In this document: positions 1 through 5,037 of the stretch, in pieces | Numbering within the stretch: position 1 is the first letter of the stretch | Layout: every line of letters begins with the position of its first letter | Origin: DATJUF01 sp035524095 | GTDB taxonomy: Bacteria > Desulfobacterota > Binatia > Binatales > Binataceae | DNA length: 5,311 nucleotides | Direction: 5' to 3' | Assembly: GCA_035524095.1 (NCBI GenBank) | Contig: DATKPK010000149.1 | Coordinates: 1 to 5,311 of the forward strand | Position numbers and translations under genes: made by a program | Notes under the pieces: model-generated | Database searches by the model: none | The model's input: only the letters and a program-made list of their open reading frames with translations | What the model was told of the DNA's origin: nothing

Positions 1-287
1 CCAATGTCAGCTGAGAAAAACAGATCGTAAGGCGCGCCATTCTGGACCTGCGCGTAGAAGTTGCCTGACGATCCAAATGACAGCTTGACGGTGTCGCCGG
101 TCTCCTTCTCGAATTCGGGCACGACCTCCTTGAACGCGAAAGTCAGATCCGCCGCCGCCGCGATCGTGAGCGTGTCGGCCGCGAGGGCACGTCCGGGCAC
201 GCTCCAGCCGACGATCAGAATCAGAGCGAGTATCCCCGTTGCATATCGCCGCAAGAGGCGTCCGGGTTGTTTGAAAGGATTTCTCAT
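1..287 (-). CDS. modA: Molybdate ABC transporter substrate-binding protein ModA, N-terminal part (cut by window edge)
   Basis: Reads leftward from ATG at 287; only the first 95 residues lie in the window. ModA proteins bind molybdate (sometimes tungstate) in the periplasm and deliver it to the ModBC permease. Residues 1-36 form a signal peptide: basic start (R2, K6, R10, R13, R14), hydrophobic core about 16-28, and an ALA cleavage site before A37. The mature part opens with the family signature: LTIAAAADL at 40-48, then FKEVVPEFEKETG at 52-64, SFGSSGNFYAQV at 70-81 and GAPYDLFFSAD at 84-94. The small and serine residues in these blocks occupy the places where ModA proteins hold the oxyanion. 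An AGGGG at 299-303 lies 11 nt before the ATG and is a plausible ribosome binding site. The other frames here lack such motifs. Divergent from a regulator with a related ligand domain. modB and modC, if present, would lie beyond the left edge. Molybdate versus tungstate preference cannot be decided. Confidence 0.88.
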   Translation of the reverse strand, partial: MRNPFKQPGRLLRRYATGILALILIVGWSVPGRALAADTLTIAAAADLTFAFKEVVPEFEKETGDTVKLSFGSSGNFYAQVQNGAPYDLFFSADI

Positions 288-403
288 TGGATTCGCTACC
301 CCTGTAGTGAGCCGATGCGGCGCGCCGAAGCCTCAATCGCGCGAACCGGACCGCCATCTAGCGGATTTTCAAGGCGGCTTCCTTATGCCATTATTGGATA
401 AAC
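288..403. promoter_or_regulatory. Divergent modA/regulator intergenic region
   Basis: This 116-bp gap must carry the promoters for both divergent genes. For the rightward gene, TTTTCA (366-371) and CATTAT (389-394), 17 bp apart, each match four of six consensus bases for a sigma-70 promoter. Transcription would then start near 401, leaving almost no leader before GTG 404 or ATG 413. For the leftward modA gene I see no convincing -10/-35 pair; a TTGAGG (336-331, minus strand) has no good partner. The gap also contains a perfect 10-bp palindrome, CGGCGCGCCG, at 318-327, and a weak CCGC-N6-GCGG at 351-364. The promoter calls are by eye only. Confidence 0.4.
383..401. promoter_or_regulatory. Imperfect 19-bp palindrome, candidate operator
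   Basis: The sequence TTATGCCATTATTGGATAA pairs at seven of nine positions around the central base at 392, with perfect outer arms TTAT (383-386) and ATAA (398-401). It is AT-rich in a GC-rich region, overlaps the only reasonable -10 box of the regulator gene, and ends 2 bp before its GTG start. A dimeric Cro/CI-type protein would be expected to bind such a site, so autoregulation is a natural guess. It lies 96 bp from the modA start, so control of modA from here is less certain. Confidence 0.4.
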
Positions 404-1543
404 GTGACAAGCATGATGGCTAATAGTGGCGACCGGCTGCGGAAGGCACGTATCGCGTGCTCGATCACTCAGTCTGAGCTGGCGCGCCGCGCCGGTATTT
501 CACGCCAGGCGTTAGGAGCAATCGAATCGGGCATCTACCTTCCGAGTGTCACCGTCGCGTTAAGTCTCGCGCGTGAACTGGGCGAGAACGTAGAAACCCT
601 TTTCGGTGACGATTCGGGCGCGAATTGCCGCAGCGTTGCAGCGCATTTGCCCTCGAATGATTCGGCTCGCTTAGCGACTATGCCCTCCGCCGTTATCCTG
701 GGACGGGTCGCCGGCAAAGTCGTTGCGATGCCGCAGGTCTCATCACGCCTCGCGCTGGCTCCGGCTTCCGGGCTGCTCGAGCGGGCCAGTCAAAAACGGG
801 CTGCCGTCGCCACCTTTCGGTCGGATGGCGAAATCGATTCGGCATTGCTGCTCGCCGGATGCGATCCGTCGGTGACCTTCCTTGCGGATTGGCTCGCGCG
901 TCAGCGCTCAGCCGTATGCGCCTTTGCGATCTCGTGCTCCAGCGGCAAGGCGTTGCACGCACTGCTTGAAAATCAGGCTCACGCTGCCGGTGCTCATCTC
1001 AAGGACGCGCGCAGCGGCGAATACAATCTCGCGCAGTTCAAGCAGGCCCTGGGCCATCGCCGCGCGATAGTGGTGAATTTCGCCCGATGGGAGCTGGGTC
1101 TTGCCGTAGCGGCCGACAATCATCTTGGTCTCCACACCGCCGCCGACCTCGCGCGTGCGGGACTCCGTATTGTAAATCGCGAACGTGGCGCAGGCGCCCG
1201 CGCAGCTCTCGACGAGATGCTCAGCGAATCGGGTATCGAAGCCGATCAGCTGGAAGGCTACCAGGACGAGGTCAGTGGTCATCTCGAAGTGGCCGCGACG
1301 ATTGCTGAAGGGCGTGCCGATGCCGGCATGACGCTTCGCGTGGCCGCCGGCGCGTACGGTCTCGATTTTATCCCGATGCGCGAGGAGCGTTACGATCTCG
1401 CGATCCTCGAACGCGACCTCGAGACGGTGCCGGTCAAGGCGATGCTGGACGCGCTCAATTCCCGCCGCTTCGCGCGCGAAGTCAGCCAGCTATGCGCCTA
1501 TGATACGGATCAGATGGGAACGGTCCTCGCGCATATAAGCTGA
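404..1543 (+). CDS. One-component transcriptional regulator: XRE-type HTH plus molybdate-type PBP-like domain
   Basis: Residues 9-68 (counted from GTG 404) form a Cro/CI-type helix-turn-helix: RLRKARIACSITQSELARRA, then GISRQALGAIESGIYLPSVT, then ALSLARELGENVETLF. After a linker, residues about 145-360 match the PBP-like ligand domain often fused to HTH segments in regulators near molybdate or tungstate transport genes. Its landmarks are AGCDPS at 151-156, SSGK at 179-182, GEYNLAQF at 205-212, VNRERGAGAR at 257-266, GYQDEVSGHLEVAATIAEGR at 285-304 and GLDFIPMREERYDL at 319-332. No signal peptide is present, so it should sense a cytoplasmic ligand. It is divergent from modA, which supports molybdate, tungstate or another oxyanion as effector (inference). 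Start is uncertain: GTG 404 has a weak GGA 5 nt upstream, while ATG 413 or 416 lack a better site. The HTH is intact from all three. It is not ModE, which has a winged-helix and MOP domains. Possible activator or repressor. Confidence 0.85.
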   Translation: MTSMMANSGDRLRKARIACSITQSELARRAGISRQALGAIESGIYLPSVTVALSLARELGENVETLFGDDSGANCRSVAAHLPSNDSARLATMPSAVILGRVAGKVVAMPQVSSRLALAPASGLLERASQKRAAVATFRSDGEIDSALLLAGCDPSVTFLADWLARQRSAVCAFAISCSSGKALHALLENQAHAAGAHLKDARSGEYNLAQFKQALGHRRAIVVNFARWELGLAVAADNHLGLHTAADLARAGLRIVNRERGAGARAALDEMLSESGIEADQLEGYQDEVSGHLEVAATIAEGRADAGMTLRVAAGAYGLDFIPMREERYDLAILERDLETVPVKAMLDALNSRRFAREVSQLCAYDTDQMGTVLAHIS

Positions 1544-1591
1544 AAGCAAGACCTCGTTCGTGACCGATTTCAGCAGAGGCAGAGAATAGCT
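1544..1591. other. Short convergent intergenic gap
   Basis: These 48 bp separate the stop codons of the regulator (rightward) and the transporter (leftward). I see no stem-loop followed by a T-tract on either strand, so no intrinsic terminator can be called. Termination may be Rho-dependent or occur inside the opposing gene. Confidence 0.5.
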
Positions 1592-2836
1592 TCAGGCGGG
1601 GGCGGGGGAAGGGGCTGCACTGACACGACGAGTGCGCTCCGCCGAGTACGAGCGACAGGCGAAGGCGGCGGCGGCACCGATCAAATTAATCATGATGAAC
1701 AGTTCGAAGGCGGCAGTATAACTGCCCATCACGTCGAAGATGCGGCCGGCCACCAATGGGCCGATGGCTGCACCGAACGTCTGTGCCAAGCCAGTCATCC
1801 CGGCGATGAAACCAAAGCGCTTGAGTCCTAACGATTCGGCGGTGACAAGCGGGAGGAGCATCAGCGGCGCCGCGACCGTCAGACCATAGACGATCACGAA
1901 GAGCACGACGATCACGGGGTTGGCGGCGAGGAAGACAAGTGCAGTGCCGACCGCCTGGACGATGAAGCAGAGGCCGAGCGTATTGCGTGCAGTGAGACGG
2001 TCGGCCATGAAGCCCATCACCACTTTACCAATGGTTGCGAAGCCGTAGATGAGGCTCATAGCAAGGGCAGCGCGGGAACTCGAATAGCCGAGGCCTTCGA
2101 GATGGGCGACCATATGAATCGCGGTGCCGGTAGCGGCGAACGCGAAACAGAACTGCGCGATCACGATTAGCCAGAAGGAACGGGTGCGCATAGCCGGGCC
2201 GGACTCAAATCCTTCGAGGGTTTCGGCGGCCTGCGCCACGGTCATCTTGATCGCACCGGGCGGGCGGCTCCGAATCGAAAGAAGGATGAGCGGAACGGCA
2301 ATGATGAGCATCGGGAGGCCGAGCGTGAGGTACGCGCCGCGCCATCCCCAACGCACGATCGCATAACCGGCAACGAGCGTCATGACCATCCCGCCGGCGG
2401 TCGAGCCGCTATTCGCGATACCCATCGCCATCCCGCGGCGCGCGTTGAACCAGTTGGCGAGGACGAGCGCGCCCGGGAGGATCGTGCCGGCGGCGATACC
2501 GACACCGACCAGCAGATAGACAAAGATCATCGGGGTAAGCGAATTCGACTGGCTGGCGATGAGAAAAGCGCCGCCAACGGCGAGCGCCCCGACAGCCATC
2601 ACGATGCGGGCTTCGACACGGTCGATGAGCCATCCGACGGGCAGGACACTGATACCGGCCGAGGCGGCGAGCACACTCGGCAGAATCGAGACGCGCTGGC
2701 GCGACCAGTGCGGGAAGCCTTTAAGGAGAGCTGGAAGGAGGACGGGGACGGTGTCATATCCGCCGCCGAAGACCAGCAGAAGGATGATGAACAGGCTCGC
2801 GACAATGAACCATCCGCGGCGCTCTTGATGCGTCAT
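1592..2836 (-). CDS. Major facilitator superfamily transporter, monocarboxylate / oxalate-formate antiporter type
   Basis: 414 residues, the usual length for the family. Hydrophobic segments at about 10-28, 52-74, 78-96, 104-125, 138-160, 166-188, 220-240, 253-275, 285-305, 308-330, 341-364 and 373-394 give the standard 12 helices of an inner-membrane secondary carrier. A polar loop at 189-219 is the central cytoplasmic loop. Family marks are GWLIDRVEAR at 68-77 (the helix 2-3 loop motif, repeated as GFMADRLTAR at 275-284 in the second half) and ANWFNARRGMAMGIANSGS at 127-145, which is typical of the monocarboxylate and oxalate/formate antiporter branches. The substrate is therefore probably a small organic anion, but this cannot be read directly. 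ATG at 2836 follows AGGGG (2843-2847) by 6 nt, a good ribosome binding site. The protein ends in a Pro/Ala/Ser tail (about 406-414). It has its own leader and is not overlapped by a neighbour, so it may be transcribed alone or by readthrough from the two-gene unit upstream. Confidence 0.9.
   Translation of the reverse strand: MTHQERRGWFIVASLFIILLLVFGGGYDTVPVLLPALLKGFPHWSRQRVSILPSVLAASAGISVLPVGWLIDRVEARIVMAVGALAVGGAFLIASQSNSLTPMIFVYLLVGVGIAAGTILPGALVLANWFNARRGMAMGIANSGSTAGGMVMTLVAGYAIVRWGWRGAYLTLGLPMLIIAVPLILLSIRSRPPGAIKMTVAQAAETLEGFESGPAMRTRSFWLIVIAQFCFAFAATGTAIHMVAHLEGLGYSSSRAALAMSLIYGFATIGKVVMGFMADRLTARNTLGLCFIVQAVGTALVFLAANPVIVVLFVIVYGLTVAAPLMLLPLVTAESLGLKRFGFIAGMTGLAQTFGAAIGPLVAGRIFDVMGSYTAAFELFIMINLIGAAAAFACRSYSAERTRRVSAAPSPAPA
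1595..1614 (+). other. G-rich run with quadruplex potential at the transporter 3' end
   Basis: The + strand carries G-tracts of 2, 5, 5 and 4 bases separated by 1, 1 and 2 bases. On the coding (minus) strand this encodes the Pro/Ala tail of the transporter. Only three tracts have three or more G, so it fits a two-layer or incomplete quadruplex, not a textbook three-layer one. It starts 52 bp past the regulator stop, so it would be G-rich in any regulator transcript that reads through. Confidence 0.35.
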
Positions 2837-3125
2837 GCGATGCCCCTAATCTTTATCGCTCCGTTCGCGGACTCAGTCGCCTTACGCCCTCGCTGGTTTG
2901 GGCTACCTTCGGCGCAGTGATCAGGCTGCCGCGGCGTGTCCGCGAGAAGATGCGAGGCGTTGGCGGCGGAATCCCGCGCCGGCGTTAAAGAGTGAACCGT
3001 CGGCTGAATTTATCCCCGCTGTTGTTTGGCGCAATTCGGGGGTGATGTCCAGCGGGAAAGATACGGTGGTGGATGAAGTTTTGACGATCTGATGGAAGAG
3101 CGGCAGTGGAGGGGCGACCGTTTGA
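2837..3125. other. Intergenic region without a supported gene
   Basis: These 289 bp lie between the stop of the exported-protein gene and the start of the transporter, both leftward. Open frames cross it on both strands, but none has a ribosome binding site, a recognisable motif or a convincing start. The only assigned element is the transporter ribosome binding site, AGGGG at 2843-2847 on the minus strand. A GC-only inverted repeat, CGCGG-N5-CCGCG at 2930-2944, lacks a T-tract. No clear sigma-70 promoter for the transporter was found; the AT-rich stretch at 2848-2856 is the only loose -10 candidate. Nothing else can be assigned. Confidence 0.5.
2843..2847 (-). promoter_or_regulatory. Ribosome binding site of the MFS transporter gene
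   Basis: AGGGG on the minus strand lies 6 nt upstream of the ATG at 2836. This fixes the start at the first Met of the first membrane helix region and excludes later internal Met codons. Confidence 0.6.
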
Positions 3126-4025
3126 TTATCTCGCGGAGGTCGTGCTGGCATCCGGAGTAAGCAATTCTCGTTGAGCCGTCGGATACGGATGCGGTTTCTG
3201 AATACCCAGTACAGCGTTTCTTGCCGACTCAGAGACATTTCGATTCGAAACATTTGTCAAGGCTCTCAGATGTTCCAGCGCCTCTGGCGTCCCGATGTCG
3301 CGGAAAATCTCAGCCGCAAATTTGCGTCTCGCCGGATCTGGGCTTTCGGACCATCTTATCGCATCGTCCAGGCCCGCGTTGCGGGAACCAAGGAAGCGCC
3401 TGATTTTAGCGTCCGTCGCCTTTTCGCAGTCGAGCCCATCGGCCTCTGTTAACGAGGACGGGGAGTTAAGCTGTCGCCTATAGTAGTCCTCGTAGAGGCT
3501 ACTAACGTCGCTGTAGCCATCCCCAGTCCAAGCGTAAATCACCGGCCACGTTGCGGTGCAGTGATCCATCACGGCCGGCACGAACAGTTTGTCGAACACC
3601 AGTTCGTAATTCCCATCGCCATTAACATTTTCAACATCGCCGAAATAGGTTCCAGCGTCATTATTGAAATCATAATCCTCGATACCGGCTCTGGTCCTGT
3701 CAAAGACATCGACGTCATTGCAGTCAGCGGTACCACCAGCGTCGTAGGAGGCCACCAGCGACAACTCTCCGGAATGACGAAGATCGGCGAAATGGAATTC
3801 GCAAAGCTTGCCATTACCGGGGCCCAAATTATTGTTGCCCCATAAATTGTTCATGAATTTCCAGACAGCATCCTTGGGTTCGGCATTGAGAATCTTCTCT
3901 CGCTTCAGCGACCAGCCGGCGGAGGCCAGGTCGAAAGGCGGAGCGGGCGTATGCGCTTCTGCCGATAACGCGCAGAGGCAACTCAAAAATCCGAGCGCGA
4001 TACCGGCTAGTCTACTTTTTTTCAT
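3126..4025 (-). CDS. Exported hypothetical protein with FG-GAP-like calcium motif and HEAT-like C-terminus
   Basis: I do not recognise a named family. 299 residues from ATG 4025. The start was chosen because the protein then opens with a clean signal peptide: MKKSR, hydrophobic 7-20, SAEA cleavage site, mature from H25. An upstream in-frame ATG at 4079 would bury this behind 18 residues inside the neighbouring gene. Cys16 and Cys18 do not form a lipobox. Residues 128-144 hold a DxNxDG-type loop (N133, N135, D137, E141), as in FG-GAP/VCBS calcium-binding repeats. FADLRHSGELSLV at 79-91 looks like a degenerate earlier copy. YAWTGDGYSDVS at 164-175 follows. Four mature cysteines (75, 102, 156, 200) could make two disulfides. 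Residues about 204-276 are helical and resemble HEAT repeats (RRKFAAEIFRDIGTPEALEH at 233-252). The tail is Thr/Ser-rich. Likely periplasmic or secreted. The gene is markedly more AT-rich than its neighbours and overlaps the upstream dehydrogenase by 14 bp. No good ribosome binding site precedes it, so coupled translation is likely. Confidence 0.75.
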   Translation of the reverse strand: MKKSRLAGIALGFLSCLCALSAEAHTPAPPFDLASAGWSLKREKILNAEPKDAVWKFMNNLWGNNNLGPGNGKLCEFHFADLRHSGELSLVASYDAGGTADCNDVDVFDRTRAGIEDYDFNNDAGTYFGDVENVNGDGNYELVFDKLFVPAVMDHCTATWPVIYAWTGDGYSDVSSLYEDYYRRQLNSPSSLTEADGLDCEKATDAKIRRFLGSRNAGLDDAIRWSESPDPARRKFAAEIFRDIGTPEALEHLRALTNVSNRNVSESARNAVLGIQKPHPYPTAQRELLTPDASTTSAR

Positions 4026-4896
4026 TGGAACCAGCACGGAAGCGGGGGAGGCTGGCGAAGCGGTCGGACGGCAGTCCATCGCGGAGATCGGCAGCTATCG
4101 CTTCGAATAGGCGGGCAGCGCCTTCGTAGATAGTAGAACCGCCGGCGGGATCGTCGATGAAGGCCGCAATCTGTTCCATCTCGGCAACCCATCGATAAGC
4201 CTTGGGGTACATCGCAGGTACGAAGCGCTCGATGCGCGTGAGGAATTGCGGCTGGGTGCGGGCGAGTTCAGCGCGCAGGTCTTCGGCAAGGCCGTCGCGC
4301 GAAGCGGCGGTGATGATCGCGGCGGCGAGTGCGGTGAATCCTTTGGTCAGGCCGGCGTAGGCGAGCTTGAGGCCAGACGCGGCGCCGATCGGCGCGTCCA
4401 TTACAGCGATATCGAGGCCGTAGCGATTGAGGATAGCGAGGCGATCGGCGTGAGGGCCGGAGGCGTAGAAGCGCGGTCCGGCAGCGGGATCTTGAGTGCC
4501 CTCGCGCGGCGGTCCACCGATGATGCCAGTGTCGACGACGGGCAGCGGTTCGAGGATGCGGGCGACCTGAAGCATCGTCGCAGGAGCAATCGCGTTGCAA
4601 TCGGCGAAGAGGGTTGGCGAGGCGGCGCACCGGAGCGGAACGCGCACACGCTCGGCGACTTCGAGGGCGGCGGCAGGCGGGACGATTGACAAAATGAAGT
4701 CGGCATCCGCGGCAAGTTGCTCGTCGTCGCGGACCACTTCGAGACCGGCGCGGCGGATGCGCTCGATGCTGGCGGTGGTGCGTCCGGCGAGTGAAGTGAG
4801 GACGCGGACGCCGGACTCGTGGAGGCGGCGTCCAACAGCAGCGCCCATCTCACCGGCGCCGATGATTGCGATAACCGGGGGATTTGAATCGCTCAT
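4012..4896 (-). CDS. NAD(P)-dependent dehydrogenase, 6-phosphogluconate dehydrogenase-like with DUF1932 C-terminal domain
   Basis: 294 residues, normal for the family. The N-terminal Rossmann fold starts with VIAIIGAGEMGAAVGRRL at 8-25 (GxGxMG dinucleotide loop). SIVPP at 70-74 closes the coenzyme site as in beta-hydroxyacid dehydrogenases. DTGIIGGPP at 122-130 is the usual substrate-loop position. SGLKLAYAGLTKG at 174-186 carries K177, the expected catalytic lysine; the second half of this motif (YAGLTKG, not NN) is typical of DUF1932 members. Residues about 185-285 form the helical DUF1932 domain (FVPAMYPKAYRWVAEMEQI at 225-243). The family is expected to oxidise a hydroxyacid or reduce the matching oxoacid in the cytoplasm, but substrates are mostly unknown. 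ATG 4896 follows GAGAGG (4902-4907) by 5 nt. First gene of a leftward pair, and divergent from a short-chain dehydrogenase, suggesting a shared catabolic role (inference). Confidence 0.88.
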   Translation of the reverse strand: MSDSNPPVIAIIGAGEMGAAVGRRLHESGVRVLTSLAGRTTASIERIRRAGLEVVRDDEQLAADADFILSIVPPAAALEVAERVRVPLRCAASPTLFADCNAIAPATMLQVARILEPLPVVDTGIIGGPPREGTQDPAAGPRFYASGPHADRLAILNRYGLDIAVMDAPIGAASGLKLAYAGLTKGFTALAAAIITAASRDGLAEDLRAELARTQPQFLTRIERFVPAMYPKAYRWVAEMEQIAAFIDDPAGGSTIYEGAARLFEAIAADLRDGLPSDRFASLPRFRAGSNEKK

Positions 4897-5037
4897 GTAA
4901 GCCTCTCGATTGATTGTACCGCTTTTAATCTGAGCTACAGGCGGATTATGGTTTAGCGGGCATTCGAGGTAACCGAAATCGGCCTGGATATAACGGTAAA
5001 GTTACAGGGCCGCAAAACTGTTACGGAGAGAACTATC
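4897..5037. promoter_or_regulatory. Divergent promoter region with GTTAC/GTAAC elements
   Basis: This gap serves the leftward dehydrogenase and the rightward SDR. For the SDR, TATAAC at 4989-4994 is a five-of-six -10 box without a good -35. For the dehydrogenase, CATAAT (4950-4945, minus) or TACAAT (4918-4913, minus) each match five of six. Related short elements cluster here: GGTAACC at 4968-4974 (palindromic about A4971), TAAC-N6-GTTA at 4991-5004 overlapping the SDR -10, and GTTACAG-N10-CTGTTAC at 5001-5024 (six of seven arm pairs). Their spacing around the promoter suggests an operator for a dimeric regulator, which is not encoded in the visible flanks. Confidence 0.4.
5025..5030 (+). promoter_or_regulatory. 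Ribosome binding site of the SDR gene
   Basis: GGAGAG lies 7 nt before ATG 5038, which supports that start. The second residue pair GA and the TGAGSGIG loop at residues 11-18 sit at the normal distance from it. Confidence 0.65.

Noticed and set aside
245..252. Twin-arginine (Tat) export signal in ModA (R13-R14)
   Set aside because: The RR pair lacks the usual following F-L-K-type residues, and known ModA proteins use the Sec route, so an ordinary signal peptide is more likely.
7..357. Arg-rich open frame on the minus strand over the modA start
   Set aside because: It is an alternate frame of modA. The modA frame has a signal peptide and family motifs, while this one has only GC-driven Arg-rich sequence.
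61..423. Rightward open frame opposite modA and running into the regulator start
   Set aside because: It is antisense to modA motifs and crosses the divergent promoter region. No ribosome binding site or domain supports it.
2930..2944. CGCGG-N5-CCGCG inverted repeat as a terminator
   Set aside because: No T-tract follows on either strand, and short GC-only repeats are expected by chance at this composition.
2921..3253. Leftward open frame crossing the 3' end of the exported gene into the intergenic region
   Set aside because: It starts inside a real gene in another frame, has no ribosome binding site and shows no recognisable domain. A shorter start at 3151 is no better.
3561..3845. Rightward open frame opposite the exported-protein gene
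   Set aside because: It is the antisense of the calcium-loop region; its Ile/Val-rich content follows from the Asp/Asn codons on the real strand. No ribosome binding site was seen.
4012..4026. A AAA AAG slippery heptamer at the end of the dehydrogenase gene, suggesting programmed -1 frameshifting into the next gene
   Set aside because: The heptamer is in the right phase, but a -1 slip meets a stop after two codons (GTA GAC TAG). The downstream gene is in the +1 frame. Overlap with re-initiation is the simpler reading.
4026..4079. Longer exported protein starting at ATG 4079
   Set aside because: The extra 18 residues precede a complete signal peptide and lie wholly within the dehydrogenase coding sequence, with no ribosome binding site. 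ATG 4025 is preferred.
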